From the NCBI RefSeq assembly GCF_000166135.1, contig NC_014666.1:558001-622000 (forward strand): a stretch of DNA of 64,000 nucleotides. The letters run 5' to 3'. Below, piece by piece: positions 19,227-30,720 of the stretch. The notes under the pieces were generated by a model, which was not told where the DNA came from, ran no database searches, and saw only the letters and a list, made by a program, of their open reading frames with translations. This DNA comes from Pseudofrankia inefficax. GTDB taxonomy: Bacteria > Actinomycetota > Actinomycetes > Frankiales > Frankiaceae. A program made the translations under genes and the position numbers. The first letter of the stretch is position 1. The number at the start of each line of letters is the position of its first letter.

Positions 19227-20190
19227 GCGTCGGCGCGGGGTGGGCCCGGGCGGTGTCGCGGCGGCGATCGTCGCCGGCGCCGTCGCGGACCTCGTCTTCG
19301 CCGACCCGGGCCGGTTCCACCCCGTAGCCGGCTATGGCCGGGCCGCGGCCGTGGTCGAGCGGCGCCTCTACGCCGACTCCCGCGCTGCCGGCGCCGGGTT
19401 CGTCGCGGTGGCCGTCGGCGGCCCGATGCTCGCCGCCGCCGCGCTGGACCGCCTCGTCCCATCGCGCGCCCGCCCGGTGCTGCTGGCGGCGGCACTGTGG
19501 GCCGCGCTCGGCGGGACGTCGCTGCGCCGCGAGGGGGCGGTCATGGCCCGGCTGCTGACCTCCGGTGACCTCCCGGCCAGCCGGGACCGGCTCGGGCACC
19601 TGTGCGGGCGCGACCCGAGCGGGCTGGACGAGCCGGAGCTCGCCCGGGCGGCGATCGAGTCGGTCGCGGAGAACACCGCCGACGCGGTGCTCGGCCCGCT
19701 GCTGTGGGGGGCGGCGCTCGGCCTGCCCGGCGTCGTCGGCTACCGCGCCGTGAACACCCTCGACGCGATGGTGGGCTACCGGTCGCCGCGCTACCTGCGG
19801 TTCGGCTGGGCCGCGGCCCGCCTGGACGACGTCGCGAACCTCGTGCCCGCGCGGCTGTGCGCGGCCCTGACGGCGCTGGTCGCGCCCGTCGTCGGCGGCT
19901 CGCCCAGGCAGGCCTGGCGGACGTGGTGGCGCGACGGCGACAACCATCCGAGCCCGAACGCGGGCCAGTGCGAGGCCGCGTTCGCCGGCGCGCTGGGCAT
20001 CACGCTCGGCGGCACCAACATCTACGACGGCGAGGTCGAGGCCCGCGGCCGCCTCGGCGACGGCGGTCCGGCGGCCGGCGCCGACGTGGCCCGTTCGGCG
20101 GACCTCTCCGGTGCGGTGGGCGCCGCCGCCGTCGTCCTCGCCGCGCTCGCGGGCGCGGTCCGGGTGACGGCGCGCCGGGGCGGGTCGTGA
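19213..20190 (+). CDS. cobD: Adenosylcobinamide-phosphate synthase (CbiB/CobD family)
   Basis: A 325-residue membrane protein from GTG 19213, overlapping the cobB end by 14 nt. Family landmarks are [18 protein letters not shown] near the N-terminus, [50 protein letters not shown], and [20 protein letters not shown]. It attaches the aminopropanol arm to adenosylcobyric acid. No gene for making aminopropanol phosphate is in this window. Confidence 0.94.
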   Translation: MPRAERRRGVGPGGVAAAIVAGAVADLVFADPGRFHPVAGYGRAAAVVERRLYADSRAAGAGFVAVAVGGPMLAAAALDRLVPSRARPVLLAAALWAALGGTSLRREGAVMARLLTSGDLPASRDRLGHLCGRDPSGLDEPELARAAIESVAENTADAVLGPLLWGAALGLPGVVGYRAVNTLDAMVGYRSPRYLRFGWAAARLDDVANLVPARLCAALTALVAPVVGGSPRQAWRTWWRDGDNHPSPNAGQCEAAFAGALGITLGGTNIYDGEVEARGRLGDGGPAAGADVARSADLSGAVGAAAVVLAALAGAVRVTARRGGS

Positions 20191-21785
20191 GCGGCGCGCT
20201 GCTCGTCGCCGGGACCACCTCGGACGCGGGCAAGTCCGTCCTGACCGCGGGCATCTGCCGCTGGCTGGCCCGCCAGGGCGTCCGGGTCGCGCCGTTCAAG
20301 GCGCAGAACATGTCGCTGAACTCGTGGGTGACCGCCGACGGCGCCGAGATCGGCCGCGCCCAGGTGATGCAGGCCGCCGCGGCCGGCGTCGAGCCGGAGG
20401 GCGCGATGAACCCGGTGCTGCTCAAGCCGGGGGCCGGGCACCGCAGCCAGGTCGTGCTGCGCGGCCGGCCGGTGGCCGAGGCGGGCGCGCTCGACTACCG
20501 GGCCCTGAAGGGCCGGCTGTTCACCGAGGTGCTCGCGAGCCTGGCCGACCTGCGCTCCCGGTTCGACGTCGTCATCTGCGAGGGCGCCGGCAGCCCGGCG
20601 GAGATCAACCTGCGGGCCGACGACATCGCGAACATGGGCCTGGCCAGGGCCGCGCGGCTGCCGACGCTGGTCGTCGGCGACATCGACCGCGGCGGGGTGT
20701 TCGCCGCCATGTTCGGGACGCTGGCCCTGCTGGAGCCGGCCGACCAGGCGCTGGTCGCGGGGTTCGTCGTCAACAAGTTCCGCGGCGAGCGGGCCCTGCT
20801 GGAGCCGGGCCTGGGCATGCTGTCGGGCCTGACCGGCCGTCCCGTGCTCGGGGTGCTTCCCTGGCGAGACGGGCTCGGCCTGGACGTGGAGGACTCGCTC
20901 GGCCTGCCGGGGCCGGGCGAGACGAGGGGCGACCTCGACGGGACGCTGCGGGTGGCGGCGGTCCGGCTGCCGTTCCTGAGCAACTTCACCGACCTGGACG
21001 CGCTGGCGGCCGAGCCCGGCGTCGCGGTCCGGTACGTCGACCGGCCGGAGGACCTCGACGCCGCCGACCTCGTCGTGCTGCCCGGCACCCGCTCGACCGT
21101 CGCCGACCTGGCCTGGCTGCGCGGGCGTCGGCTCGACGGCCCGCTCGCCCGCCGGGCCGCGACCGGCCGGCCAGTGCTCGGCGTCTGCGGCGGCTACCAG
21201 ATGCTCGCCGAGACGATCGTGGACGAGGTGGAGAGCGGCGCCGGCCGCGTCGACGGCCTCGGGCTGCTGCCGGTGACGATCCGCTTCGCCGCGGCCAAGA
21301 CGCTCGGCCGGCCGGACGGCGTCGCCTACGGCCAGCCCGTGCGTGGCTACGAGATCCACCACGGCGTGGCGTCGGTGCACGGCGGCGAGCCGTTCCTCGA
21401 CGGCTGCCGGGCCGGCGCGGTCTGGGGCACCACCTGGCACGGCGCCTTCGAGAACGACGGCTTCCGCCGGGCGTTCCTCGCCGACGTCGCGGCCCGGGTG
21501 GGTTCACCGTGGCAGCCGCGCGGGGAGGTCTCGTTCGCGGCGGTCCGCGAACGGCGCCTCGACGTGCTCGGCGATCTGGTCGCGGAGCACCTCGACACCG
21601 ACGCGCTGCTGCGGCTGCTCGCCGACGGCCCACCGGCCGGCCTGCCGTTCATCCCGCCCGGAGCCCCAACGGGCGCCGCCGGGCCGGCCCTCGCCGGTGG
21701 GGCTCCAGCCCCGCCTGTTACGGCCGGGCTGCCGGAAGCCGGCCACCTGCGTAGTTCTGTTCCAGACCTGGGGAGCCGACCGTGA
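20187..21785 (+). CDS. cobQ: Adenosylcobyric acid synthase
   Basis: A 532-residue enzyme from GTG 20187, overlapping the cobD stop (GTGA). The dethiobiotin-synthase-like N-terminus reads [19 protein letters not shown] and contains [12 protein letters not shown]. The glutaminase-like C-terminus has the nucleophile in GVCGGYQML and His in [15 protein letters not shown]. It amidates side chains b, d, e and g. The last 40 residues are Ala/Pro/Gly-rich and extend beyond the usual C-terminus. Its stop overlaps the cobN start. Confidence 0.96.
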   Translation: MSGALLVAGTTSDAGKSVLTAGICRWLARQGVRVAPFKAQNMSLNSWVTADGAEIGRAQVMQAAAAGVEPEGAMNPVLLKPGAGHRSQVVLRGRPVAEAGALDYRALKGRLFTEVLASLADLRSRFDVVICEGAGSPAEINLRADDIANMGLARAARLPTLVVGDIDRGGVFAAMFGTLALLEPADQALVAGFVVNKFRGERALLEPGLGMLSGLTGRPVLGVLPWRDGLGLDVEDSLGLPGPGETRGDLDGTLRVAAVRLPFLSNFTDLDALAAEPGVAVRYVDRPEDLDAADLVVLPGTRSTVADLAWLRGRRLDGPLARRAATGRPVLGVCGGYQMLAETIVDEVESGAGRVDGLGLLPVTIRFAAAKTLGRPDGVAYGQPVRGYEIHHGVASVHGGEPFLDGCRAGAVWGTTWHGAFENDGFRRAFLADVAARVGSPWQPRGEVSFAAVRERRLDVLGDLVAEHLDTDALLRLLADGPPAGLPFIPPGAPTGAAGPALAGGAPAPPVTAGLPEAGHLRSSVPDLGSRP

Positions 21786-24700
21786 TCCTGCTGCTGTCGA
21801 CGTCGGACACCGACCTGTCCTGCGCCCGTGCCTGCGGGGAGGACTACCGGCTGGGCAACCCGGCCCGCCTCGACGTCGCCGACCTGCCGGGGCTGCTCGA
21901 CGGCGTCGACGTCGTCGTGCTGCGCCTGCTCGGCGGCCGGCGGGCCTGGCCCGAGGGCGTCGACGCGCTGCTGGCCCGGGGCCTGCCGGTTGTGGTTCTC
22001 AGCGGCGAGCTGATCCCCGACGCCGAGCTGATGGAGCTGTCCTCGGTGCCCGCCGGGGTGTCCGCGCAGGCGCACGCCTACCTCGCCCACGGCGGCCCGG
22101 ACAACCTGCGCCAGCTGGCCCGGTTCCTGTCCGACGCGCTGCTGCTCACCGGCCTCGGGTTCGACCCGCCGGTGCCGACCCCCGCCTGGGGGCTGCGTCC
22201 CCGCCCGGACACGGCGGCGCCGGACGAGCGCCCGACCGTCGCGATCCTGTACTACCGGGCGCACGAGCTGGCCGGGAACACCGCGTTCGTCGACGCGCTG
22301 GCCGACGCCGTCGACGCTGCCGGCGGCCGGGCGGTCCCGGTCTTCTGCGCGTCCCTGCGCACCGCCGACACCGAGCTGCTCGCCGAGCTCGGCCGGGCGG
22401 CCACGCTCGTGACGACCGTGCTCGCCGCCGGCGGGGCGGCGCTGGGCGCCATCCCGGCCGAGGTCGGCGCCGGTGGCCGCGACGAGGACTGGGACATCGG
22501 CGCGCTCGCCGCCCTGGATGTGCCGATCCTGCAGGCGCTGGCCGTGACGTCGTCGCGGGAGCAGTGGGAGGCCAGCGACGACGGCCTCTCGCCGCTGGAC
22601 ACCGCGACCCAGGTCGCGATCCCCGAGTTCGACGGGCGGATCATCACGGTTCCGTTCTCGTTCAAGGAGATCGACGCCGACGGGCTGAGCCGCTACGTGC
22701 CCGACCCGGAGCGGGCGGCCCGGGTCGCCGGCCTCGCGGTGCGCCATGCCCGGCTGCGCCACGTGGCGAACGCCGACAAGCGGATCGCCCTGGTGCTCTC
22801 GGCCTACCCGACCAAGCACGCCCGGATCGGCAACGCGGTCGGCCTCGACACCCCGGCCAGCGTGCTCGCCCTGCTCGGCGCGCTGCGCGAGGCCGGCTAC
22901 GACGTCGGGCCGGAGACCGGCCCCGGCGCGCTGCCCGGCCTCGAAGCCGGTGACGGGGACGCGTTCATCCACGGTCTGATCGCCGCCGGCGGCCAGGACG
23001 AGGACTGGCTCACGGCCGAGCACCTGGCCGGCAACCCCGTCCGGGTCCCCGCCGCCGTCTACCGAAGCTGGTTCGCGACGCTGCCGCAGGACCTGCGGTC
23101 CGCCGTCGAGCAGCACTGGGGCCCGGCGCCCGGCGACCTGTTCGTGGACCACGGCACCGACCCCGACGGCGAGATCGTGCTCGCGGCCGTCACCGCCGGC
23201 AACGTGGTGATCCTCATCCAGCCGCCGCGCGGCTTCGGGCAGAACCCGATCGCGATCTACCACGACCCGGACCTGCCACCGAGCCATCACTACCTGGCCG
23301 TCTACCACTGGCTGCGCAACGGCCAGGACGCCGCCGGGTTCGGCGCGCACGCCGTCGTCCACGTCGGCAAGCACGGCAACCTCGAATGGCTGCCCGGCAA
23401 GGCGGCGGCGCTGTCGGCGAGCTGCGCCCCGGACGCCGCGCTCGGCGACCTCCCGCTCGTCTACCCGTTCCTCGTCAACGACCCGGGCGAGGGCACCCAG
23501 GCCAAGCGACGCGCGCACGCCACGGTGATCGACCACCTCGTCCCGCCGATGGCCCGAGCCGACAGCTACGGCGACATCGCCCGCCTGGAGCGGCTGCTCG
23601 ACGAGCACGCGCAGATCGCCGCCATGGACCCGGCGAAGCTCCCGGCGATCCGGGCCCAGATCTGGACCCTGATCGAGGCGGCGAAGCTGGACCACGACCT
23701 GGGCCTCACCAACCGGCCGCACGACGCCGAGTTCGACGAGTTCATCCTGCACGTCGACGGCTGGCTCTGCGAGATCAAGGACGCCCAGATCCGCGACGGC
23801 CTGCACGTCCTCGGGGCCGCGCCGACCGGCGACGCCCGGGTCAACCTGGTGCTGTCGATGCTGCGGGCCCGCCAGCTGTGGGGCGGTGCCGTCGCGCTCC
23901 CCGGGCTGCGCCAGGCGCTGGGCCTGGGCTCCGAGGAGGGGACGACCCGCACCGACGCGGTCGAGGCCGTCGCCCGGGAGCTGCTCACCGAGCTGGACGA
24001 CCGCGACTGGGACCCGGCTGCCGTCGACGAGGTCGTCGCCGAGGTCCTCGGTGTGCCGGCGGAGACGGACGCGATCGACCGGGCCCCCGACGACCCGGAC
24101 CTGGTGGACCGCGCCGCCGTCGCCGCCGTGCTGACGTTCGCGGCCACCGAGATCGTGCCGAGGCTCGCCCGCACCACCGACGAGATCGACCGGACCCTGC
24201 ACGCGCTCGCGGGCGGCTTCATCCCGGCCGGGCCGAGTGGCTCGCCGCTGCGCGGGCTGGTCAACGTGCTGCCGACCGGGCGCAACTTCTACGCCGTCGA
24301 CCCACGCGCGGTCCCCAGCCCGCTGGCCTGGGAGACCGGCCGCGCGATGGCCGACTCGCTGCTCGCCCGCCACCTCGCCGACACGGGGGAGTACCCCCGC
24401 TCGGTCGGCCTGTCGGCCTGGGGCACGTCGGCGATGCGGACCTCCGGGGACGACGTCGCGGAGATCCTCGCCCTGCTCGGCGTGACGCCGCTGTGGGACG
24501 AGGCGTCCCGGCGGGTGCGCGGCGTCGAGCCGATCCCGCTCGCCGAGCTGGGCCGGCCCCGGATCGACGTCACGGTCCGGATCTCCGGGTTCTTCCGCGA
24601 CGCGTTCCCGCACGTCGTGGACCTGCTGGACGACGCGATCCGCCTGGTCGCCGACCTGGACGAGGCCCCGGAGGACAACTACGTCCGAGCACACGCCGAC

Positions 24701-25462
24701 GCCGACGCGGCCACCCACGGGGACCGTCGCCGGGCCACGACCAGGATCTTCGGCTCGAAGCCGGGCGCGTACGGCGCCGGTCTGCTGCCGCTGGTCGACT
24801 CCGGCACCTGGCACGACGACGCCGACCTGGCCGAGGTCTACGCGGCCTGGGGCGGGTTCGCCTACGGCCGTGGCCTCGCCGGCCGGCCGGCCCGGGACGA
24901 CATGACGGCGGCCTACCGGCGGATCAGCGTCGCCGTGAAGAACACCGACAGCCTGGAACACGACATCGCCGACTCCGACGACTACTTCCAGTACCACGGC
25001 GGCATGATCGCGACCGTCCGCGCGCTGACCGGGCGCGGCCCGCGCGCCTACATCGGCGACTCGACCAGGCCCGACGAGGTACGCACCCGCACGCTCGGCG
25101 AGGAGATGGCCCGGGTCGTCCGGGCCCGGGTGGTCAACCCGCGCTGGATCTCCTCGATGCGCCGCCACGGCTACAAGGGCGCCTTCGAGCTCGCCGCCAC
25201 CGTCGACTACCTGTTCGGCTACGACGCGACGGCAGGTGTGGTGGCCGACTGGATGTACGAGGCCGTGACGGAGGCGTACGTCCTCGACGAGGAGAACCAG
25301 AAGTTCCTCACCGACTCGAACCCGTGGGCCCTGCACGGGATCGCGGAACGGCTGCTGGAGGCCGTCGACCGCGGGCTGTGGTCGGCCCCCCGGCCGGAGA
25401 CCCTGGACGCGCTGCGCGAGGTGTACCTGCGCGCGGAGGGCGACCTGGAAGGGCGGGCCTAG
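21782..25462 (+). CDS. cobN: Cobaltochelatase large subunit
   Basis: A 1226-residue protein from GTG 21782, coupled to cobQ by a GTGA overlap. Length is normal for CobN. Landmarks include [89 protein letters not shown] and [25 protein letters not shown]. It binds the corrinoid and inserts cobalt with the AAA/VWA subunit encoded at 14913. The large antisense frame over this gene is a codon-bias shadow. Confidence 0.97.
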   Translation: MILLLSTSDTDLSCARACGEDYRLGNPARLDVADLPGLLDGVDVVVLRLLGGRRAWPEGVDALLARGLPVVVLSGELIPDAELMELSSVPAGVSAQAHAYLAHGGPDNLRQLARFLSDALLLTGLGFDPPVPTPAWGLRPRPDTAAPDERPTVAILYYRAHELAGNTAFVDALADAVDAAGGRAVPVFCASLRTADTELLAELGRAATLVTTVLAAGGAALGAIPAEVGAGGRDEDWDIGALAALDVPILQALAVTSSREQWEASDDGLSPLDTATQVAIPEFDGRIITVPFSFKEIDADGLSRYVPDPERAARVAGLAVRHARLRHVANADKRIALVLSAYPTKHARIGNAVGLDTPASVLALLGALREAGYDVGPETGPGALPGLEAGDGDAFIHGLIAAGGQDEDWLTAEHLAGNPVRVPAAVYRSWFATLPQDLRSAVEQHWGPAPGDLFVDHGTDPDGEIVLAAVTAGNVVILIQPPRGFGQNPIAIYHDPDLPPSHHYLAVYHWLRNGQDAAGFGAHAVVHVGKHGNLEWLPGKAAALSASCAPDAALGDLPLVYPFLVNDPGEGTQAKRRAHATVIDHLVPPMARADSYGDIARLERLLDEHAQIAAMDPAKLPAIRAQIWTLIEAAKLDHDLGLTNRPHDAEFDEFILHVDGWLCEIKDAQIRDGLHVLGAAPTGDARVNLVLSMLRARQLWGGAVALPGLRQALGLGSEEGTTRTDAVEAVARELLTELDDRDWDPAAVDEVVAEVLGVPAETDAIDRAPDDPDLVDRAAVAAVLTFAATEIVPRLARTTDEIDRTLHALAGGFIPAGPSGSPLRGLVNVLPTGRNFYAVDPRAVPSPLAWETGRAMADSLLARHLADTGEYPRSVGLSAWGTSAMRTSGDDVAEILALLGVTPLWDEASRRVRGVEPIPLAELGRPRIDVTVRISGFFRDAFPHVVDLLDDAIRLVADLDEAPEDNYVRAHADADAATHGDRRRATTRIFGSKPGAYGAGLLPLVDSGTWHDDADLAEVYAAWGGFAYGRGLAGRPARDDMTAAYRRISVAVKNTDSLEHDIADSDDYFQYHGGMIATVRALTGRGPRAYIGDSTRPDEVRTRTLGEEMARVVRARVVNPRWISSMRRHGYKGAFELAATVDYLFGYDATAGVVADWMYEAVTEAYVLDEENQKFLTDSNPWALHGIAERLLEAVDRGLWSAPRPETLDALREVYLRAEGDLEGRA

Positions 25463-26716
25463 ATGGCCGCGGCCCGAGACCGCGTGACCGACCGCTGCCC
25501 CGGCGCTCTGGTCCTGCACGAGGCGGCCGACGGTGGCCTGGCCCGGATCCGGCTGCCCGGCGGCCTCATCGCCGGTGGCACCCTGGTCGCGCTCGCTGAG
25601 CTGGCCGAGTCGTTCGGTCCGCGGGGCGCCGTCGAGCTGACCTCGCGGGGGAACCTGCAGCTGCGCGGGGTGCCGGCCGGCCGGCACTCGGAGCTGGCCG
25701 ACCGGGTCGCCGAGCTCGGGCTACTGCCGTCGGCGACCCACGAACGGGTCCGCAACATCGTCGCGGCCCCGTTCGCCGGTCTCGTCGGGACGGCTGGCGG
25801 CGCCGGGGATTCGGCGCTTGACGGCCTGGTGCGGGCCCTCGACCTGGGCCTGTGCGCCGACCCGGACCTCGCCGGGCTGTCCGGCCGGTTCCTGTTCGGC
25901 CTCGACGACGCCTCCGGGGCGGTCGCCGCCCTGGAGGCGGACGCCTGGGCGGTGCCGCTGGATGCGGGCCGATGGTGGGTCGGCCCCGCCGGGGTCGCGG
26001 TCGACGGTCCGGACGTCGTCGGCGAGCTGCTCGCCGCCGCCCGGGGCTTCCTGCGGGCCGCGGTCGACGCGGCCGTCAGCGCCGCGCCGGCCGGCCACCC
26101 GATCTGGCGGGTCCGGGACCTGCCGGATGGTGGCGCGGGGCTAGCGGCGGAGCTGCGAGCCGGCCGTCCCGAGGTTGCCCGGCCCGAACCGCCCCCGGGC
26201 CGGCGACCGGTGGGGGTGTGGCGTCGCCCGGACGGCGGCCACGCCGCAGCCGCGCTGGTGCCGCTGGGCCGGCTCAGCCGGGCCGGCGCCGAGATGCTCG
26301 CGGCCGCGGGCCAGGGGATGGATCCCGCGGCGGTGTCGCTGCGGGTCACGCCGTGGCGGTCGGTCGTCGTGCCGCGCCTCGCCGACCCGGCGTCCTTCGT
26401 CCCCGCCGCGCGCCGGGCCGGCCTGGACGCCGAGCCCCAGTCGCTGTGGGCACTGGTCACCGCGTGCGCCGGGCGGCCCGGCTGCGCGAGCGCGCTCGCG
26501 GACGTGCGGGCCGACGCGGCCGACGCGGTCGCGGCCGGCCGGCTCACTCCCGCCTTCGCCGCGCGGCCGCTGCCGCCGGGGGCGCGGGCGCACTGGAGCG
26601 GGTGCGCCCGCCGGTGTGGCCGTCCAGCCGGGTCATATGTGGATATCGTCGCCGGGCCCGACGGCTACCTGGTCCACGCCGCCGGCGCCGAACCGAAGGA
26701 GTCCTCACGATGGTGA
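25463..26716 (+). CDS. cobG: Precorrin-3B synthase
   Basis: A 417-residue protein from ATG 25463, directly after the cobN stop. The nitrite/sulfite reductase half-domain has [13 protein letters not shown]. The C-terminal 4Fe-4S ligands appear as [11 protein letters not shown] plus CARRCG (C-x5-C and C-x3-C). CobG uses oxygen to contract the ring, so its presence marks the aerobic pathway. Its last 7 nt overlap the cobH start. Confidence 0.92.
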   Translation: MAAARDRVTDRCPGALVLHEAADGGLARIRLPGGLIAGGTLVALAELAESFGPRGAVELTSRGNLQLRGVPAGRHSELADRVAELGLLPSATHERVRNIVAAPFAGLVGTAGGAGDSALDGLVRALDLGLCADPDLAGLSGRFLFGLDDASGAVAALEADAWAVPLDAGRWWVGPAGVAVDGPDVVGELLAAARGFLRAAVDAAVSAAPAGHPIWRVRDLPDGGAGLAAELRAGRPEVARPEPPPGRRPVGVWRRPDGGHAAAALVPLGRLSRAGAEMLAAAGQGMDPAAVSLRVTPWRSVVVPRLADPASFVPAARRAGLDAEPQSLWALVTACAGRPGCASALADVRADAADAVAAGRLTPAFAARPLPPGARAHWSGCARRCGRPAGSYVDIVAGPDGYLVHAAGAEPKESSRW

Positions 26717-27360
26717 CCGGCAGCAGCCAGCGCCGCTACGACTACGAGCGCGACGGCGCGGCGATCTACCGGCAGTCGTTCGCGACGATCCGCGCCGAGG
26801 CGGAGCTGGCCGACCTCGCGCCCGACCTGGAGCACGTCGTCGTGCGCATGATCCACGCTTGCGGGATGGTGGACCTGCCCGCGGACGTCGAGGCGAGCCC
26901 CGGCGTCGTCGGCATCGCCCGGACGGCGCTGCGGGCCGGAGCGCCGGTGCTGTGCGACGCGCAGATGGTGGCCAGCGGGATCACCCGGCGCCGGCTGCCC
27001 GCCGCCAACGACATCGTCTGCGCGCTCGGCGACCCGGGCGTCCCGGAGCTGGCCGCCCGGCTCGGCACCACCAGGTCGGCCGCCGCCCTTGAGCTGTGGG
27101 CCGACCGGCTCGCCGGCGCCGTCGTCGCGATCGGGAACGCCCCGACGGCACTGTTCCACCTGCTGGAGCTGATCGGCGCGGGTGGGCCGCGCCCGGCCGC
27201 CGTCCTGGGGCTGCCGGTCGGCTTCGTGGGCGCGGCCGAGTCCAAGCAGGCCCTCGCCGACAACCCGTTCGGCCTGCCCTTTCTCGTCGTGCACGGCCGG
27301 CGGGGCGGCAGCGCGATGACGGTGGCCGCCGTCAACGCGATCGCCTCCGAGGCGCTGTGA
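26710..27360 (+). CDS. cobH: Precorrin-8X methylmutase
   Basis: A 216-residue CbiC/CobH enzyme from ATG 26710. Landmarks: [34 protein letters not shown] with the catalytic His, [38 protein letters not shown] and [16 protein letters not shown]. It moves the C-11 methyl to C-12 to give hydrogenobyrinate. It is coupled to cobG upstream and to the cobIJ fusion downstream (GTGA). Confidence 0.96.
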   Translation: MVTGSSQRRYDYERDGAAIYRQSFATIRAEAELADLAPDLEHVVVRMIHACGMVDLPADVEASPGVVGIARTALRAGAPVLCDAQMVASGITRRRLPAANDIVCALGDPGVPELAARLGTTRSAAALELWADRLAGAVVAIGNAPTALFHLLELIGAGGPRPAAVLGLPVGFVGAAESKQALADNPFGLPFLVVHGRRGGSAMTVAAVNAIASEAL

Positions 27361-28910
27361 CCACGCAGCCACCCGCCGCCGGCACGCTCTACGGCGTCGG
27401 GGTGGGCCCGGGTGACCCCGAGCTCGTGACGGTGAAGGCCGTTCGGCTGATCGGCGCGGCCCCGGTCGTGGCGTACCACGCGGCGCGGCCCGGGCGGTCG
27501 CTGGCCCGGGCGAGCGCGGCGCCGTACCTGCGGCCCGGCGTCGTCGAGGAGGAGCTCGTCTACCCGGTGACCCGCGGTGTCACGCCGCACCCGGGTGGCT
27601 ACCAGGGTGCGATCGAGGAGTTCTACGAGCGGTCCGCCGACCGCCTGGCCGACCATCTGGCCGCCGGGCGGGACGTCGTGCTGCTCGCCGAGGGCGACCC
27701 GACGCTGTACAGCTCCTTCACCCACATGCAGCGCCGGCTGGTCCCGCGGTTCCGGTGCGTGATCGTCCCCGGCGTGACGTCGGTGTCCGCGACCGCCGCC
27801 GCGGCGGGCGTCGCGCTGGTCACCGGGGACGAGACGCTCGCCGTGCTCCCGGCGACCACCCGGGCGGACCGGCTGCGCACGCTGGCCGGCACCGCGGACG
27901 GGCTCGTGCTGATGAAGGTGCGCGGGGACCTCGGTGGCGTCCGCCAGGCCCTCGCGGACGTGGGCCGGCTGGACGACGCGCTGCTCGTCAGCCGGGCCAG
28001 CCGGGAGGGCGAGCGCGTCACGGCGCTGCGCGACCTGGGAGGCTCGGACCAGGACGTCCCGTACATGTCGAGCGTCCTCGTCCCGGGCGCCTCCGCGGCT
28101 CGGCCGGCGACGCCAGGTCAGGCCGTGGCCGGCTCGGTCACCGTCGTCGGGCTGGGGCCAGCCGGCGCCGAGTGGCTCACCCCCGAGGCGGCCTGTGCCC
28201 TCGCGGCGGCCGACGACGTCGTCGGCTACGAGACCTACCTGCGGCGCGTCCCGCCCCGGCCCGGCCAGCGCCGGCACGGCACGGACAACCGGGTGGAGGC
28301 GGAGCGGGCCGCGTTCGCGCTCGACCTGGCCCGGCGGGGGTCCCGGGTCGCCGTCGTGTCGTCCGGGGACCCGGGCGTGTTCGCGATGGCGTCGGCGGTG
28401 CTGGAGACCCAGGCCGACGGCGGCTACCAGGACGTGCCGGTGCGCGTGCTGCCCGGGGTCACGGCGGCGAACGCGGTGGCGGCCCGGGTCGGCGCGCCGC
28501 TCGGCCACGACTACTGCGTCGTGTCGCTGTCGGACCAGCTCAAGCCGTGGCCACTGGTGCTGCGCCGGCTGCGCGCCGCCGCCGTGGCCGACCTGGTGCT
28601 CGCCCTCTACAACCCGGGCTCGAAGACCCGCCGGGCGCACATGGACGAGGTCCGCGCCTGCCTGCTGGAGGCGCGGGGCCCGGACACTCCCGTCGTCGTG
28701 GGCCGCGCGGTGGGCGCCGACGGCGAGCGGATCGAGGTCATCCGGCTGGCCGACCTGACCGCCGACCACGTCGACATGCGCACGCTGCTGATCATCGGCT
28801 CGTCCCGGACCCGCTGGGACGCCGCGACGGGCGCGGTGTTCACCCCGCGCCACCACGACGGGCTGCCCGGCCCGGTCACCGCCGACGCCGCAGCAGGTAC
28901 ACATCCATGA
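27357..28910 (+). CDS. cobIJ: Fused precorrin-2 C20-methyltransferase / precorrin-3B C17-methyltransferase
   Basis: A 517-residue fusion from GTG 27357. Residues 1-250 are CobI ([51 protein letters not shown]). Residues 260-500 are CobJ ([76 protein letters not shown]). The two act before and after CobG. This fusion is common in actinobacteria. The 3' end runs 35 nt into the convergent cobF gene. Confidence 0.95.
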   Translation: MTTQPPAAGTLYGVGVGPGDPELVTVKAVRLIGAAPVVAYHAARPGRSLARASAAPYLRPGVVEEELVYPVTRGVTPHPGGYQGAIEEFYERSADRLADHLAAGRDVVLLAEGDPTLYSSFTHMQRRLVPRFRCVIVPGVTSVSATAAAAGVALVTGDETLAVLPATTRADRLRTLAGTADGLVLMKVRGDLGGVRQALADVGRLDDALLVSRASREGERVTALRDLGGSDQDVPYMSSVLVPGASAARPATPGQAVAGSVTVVGLGPAGAEWLTPEAACALAAADDVVGYETYLRRVPPRPGQRRHGTDNRVEAERAAFALDLARRGSRVAVVSSGDPGVFAMASAVLETQADGGYQDVPVRVLPGVTAANAVAARVGAPLGHDYCVVSLSDQLKPWPLVLRRLRAAAVADLVLALYNPGSKTRRAHMDEVRACLLEARGPDTPVVVGRAVGADGERIEVIRLADLTADHVDMRTLLIIGSSRTRWDAATGAVFTPRHHDGLPGPVTADAAAGTHP

Positions 28911-29652
28911 TCCAGCCCTTGCGGGCGCGGGCCGTCTGCTTGGCCGTCGCGATCTCGGCGCCGACCTCGGCGAGCGGGCCGGCGATCGTGATCTCGTCGG
29001 CGCCGCCCAGGTAGGCACCCCAGTAGATGTCCCACCGGCTCGCGTCGAGGTCCAGCCAGGCCGTGGCGCCGTCGAGCATGACGACCACCGAGTCCTGGCC
29101 GCCCGCCTCGGCGGCCAGGCGCCGCCCGGTGGTGACGTGCACCGCCCCGCCGACCGTGTTGAGCGGGACCCGGTGCCGGGCGGCCAGCACCTGCACGCTG
29201 GAGATCCCGGGGATGACGGTCACCGCGACGTCGACCAGGCCGCGTGCCCGGATGTCGTCGAGGATGCGCAGCGAGCTGTCGTACAGCGCCGGGTCACCCC
29301 AGACCAGGAACGCGCCCCGGTCTGACTCGCCCAGCTCCGTCAGCAGGGCCCGGGACCAGACCTCGGCGCGGGCGGTGTGCCAGCGGCGCACCTCGGCCTG
29401 GTAGTCGTCGGGCGCCCGGTCCCGGTCCGGCTCGCTGACCTCGACGACCCGCAGCCCCGGCCGCGCGTGCCGGGCGCAGATCTCGGCCCGCAGCGCGTTC
29501 AGGTCGGCTTTCGCGGGCCCCTTGTCGATCGTGAACAGCACGTCGACGCCGGCCAACGCGGCGCTGGCCTCATGGGTGAGCGAGGCGGGATCGCCGACCC
29601 CCATGCCGATCAGCAGCACGGACCGGCGAGGCGGCGCGGCCGGGTCTGCCAT
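28876..29652 (-). CDS. cobF: Precorrin-6A synthase (deacetylating)
   Basis: A 258-residue methylase from ATG 29652; GTG 29700 (16 residues longer) is possible and neither has a clear ribosome binding site. Landmarks: SVLLIGMGVGDPASLTHEA, FLVWGDPALYDSSLRILDDI, VIPGISSVQVLAARHRVPLNTVGG and DIYWGAYLGGADEITIAGPL. It methylates C-1 with loss of the acetyl group. It is transcribed toward the cobIJ gene and overlaps its end by 35 nt. Confidence 0.93.
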   Translation of the reverse strand: MADPAAPPRRSVLLIGMGVGDPASLTHEASAALAGVDVLFTIDKGPAKADLNALRAEICARHARPGLRVVEVSEPDRDRAPDDYQAEVRRWHTARAEVWSRALLTELGESDRGAFLVWGDPALYDSSLRILDDIRARGLVDVAVTVIPGISSVQVLAARHRVPLNTVGGAVHVTTGRRLAAEAGGQDSVVVMLDGATAWLDLDASRWDIYWGAYLGGADEITIAGPLAEVGAEIATAKQTARARKGWIMDVYLLRRRR

Positions 29653-29810
29653 GGTCGAGCCGTCGGGGTGGAGGCCGTCTTCAGGTGCTGCGGTGGTCAC
29701 CGGACCGACGCTAGCGGCCCCTGCCAGGGTGGCGGCCCGCCCAGTGGCACGCCTGGCAGCGAAGCCCCGCCCACCCCGCGGCAGCCCGGCCCGCTCCACT
29801 CGGCGTTCAT

Positions 29811-29883
29811 GATCGCCGTTTCAGCCCTCGAATGGTTGTTGCCAGGACCGATTCACGGCCACTTGAGGGCGAAAACAGCGATC
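29811..29883. repeat. 73-bp palindromic repeat, copy A
   Basis: The left arm begins GATCGCCGTTTCAGCCCTCG and the right arm, read on the other strand, begins GATCGCTGTTTTCGCCCTCA, so the two ends form a long imperfect hairpin. It has the same length as the copies at 30523 and 47210. It lies in the gap between cobF (start 29652) and the GNAT gene (start 29940). Confidence 0.75.
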
Positions 29884-29939
29884 TCCGTCGGCCCGGAAAT
29901 GGGTTGCTGGCGTGGGCGGGGGTGCCTACTGTCTGGCGC

Positions 29940-30524
29940 GTGAGTCTTCGCCATGAATCGGCCCATGACCGGGAATCCGTGCGAGGCGTTGTCACGCGGG
30001 CGTTCGGCGGTGAGCACGGGGAGGTCGTCGCGGATCTCGTGGATGACCTTCGCGCCACCATCTCGCCCGGCACTGGCCTTTCGCTCGTTGCCGAGGATGA
30101 CGGCGAGATCGTCGGCCACGCGATGTTCACCCGCAGCCTCCTCGACGCGCCGCGGCGGCTGGTCGAGGTCCAGGTCCTCAGCCCGTTGGCGGTCCTGCCC
30201 GAGTACCAGAAGCGCGGGCTCGGCTCGGCCCTTGTTCGCCATGGCCTGGAAATCCTCGCCGAGTCCTCGTCGCCACTCGTCTTCCTCGAAGGCGACCCGA
30301 GCTACTACCACCGCTTCGGCTTTGTGCCCGGCGGGGGCCTGAACTTCAGAAAGCCGTCGTTGCGCATTCCCGACGCGGGCTTCCAGGTTGTCACGCTCCC
30401 GGCCTACCAGCCGTGGATGACGGGAACCCTCGTCTACTCGGAACTGTTCTGGCGGCACGACGCGGTCGGCCTTCGCCAGAACGAGGCCGAGAAAGTCGCC
30501 CCGCCCGTTCCGGGGTCCGCGTGA
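29940..30524 (+). CDS. GNAT-family N-acetyltransferase
   Basis: A 194-residue protein. GTG 29940 begins at SLRHESAHDRESVRGVVTRAFGG, the normal first strand and helix of this group; the frame is open further upstream into the repeat but without family similarity. The acetyl-CoA loop is LAVLPEYQKRGLGSALVRHGL, followed by VFLEGDPSYYHRFGFVPGG and a C-terminal WMTGTLVYSELFWRH. This resembles the YhbS-type group of predicted acetyltransferases, whose substrate is unknown. The gene is bracketed by 73-bp repeats, the second of which starts inside its stop codon. Confidence 0.85.
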   Translation: MSLRHESAHDRESVRGVVTRAFGGEHGEVVADLVDDLRATISPGTGLSLVAEDDGEIVGHAMFTRSLLDAPRRLVEVQVLSPLAVLPEYQKRGLGSALVRHGLEILAESSSPLVFLEGDPSYYHRFGFVPGGGLNFRKPSLRIPDAGFQVVTLPAYQPWMTGTLVYSELFWRHDAVGLRQNEAEKVAPPVPGSA

Positions 30525-30595
30525 TCGCTGTTTCGGCCCTCTGATGGTCGTAACCCGGTCTGTTTCGTAGCCACCCGAGGGCGAAAACGGCGATC
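30523..30595. repeat. 73-bp palindromic repeat, copy B
   Basis: Left arm GATCGCTGTTTCGGCCCTCT, right arm CCACCCGAGGGCGAAAACGG then CGATC. It starts within the TGA of the GNAT gene, so it could also serve as that gene's terminator. The spacing between arms and total length equal copies A and C. Confidence 0.78.
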
Positions 30596-30720
30596 AGGGC
30601 GACGGTTGGATCTCGGCAGTCACGGGTACCAATTTGCGATCATGGTCTCCGGTGCGATGCGGGCCGACCCTGTCGGGGTGGCGCTAGGTCGGCCGGACAG
30701 GTGTGGTCAGACTGCCTCGC

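Noticed and set aside
21347-25687. A 1446-codon open frame on the minus strand over cobQ-cobN
   Set aside because: Its residues are the typical Arg/Gly/Val/Asp-rich output of reading a G+C-rich gene backwards. cobN on the other strand has full family similarity.
29832-29939. Upstream in-frame extension of the GNAT gene starting inside repeat copy A
   Set aside because: The extra 36 residues have no similarity to the acetyltransferase fold and are encoded partly by the repeat.
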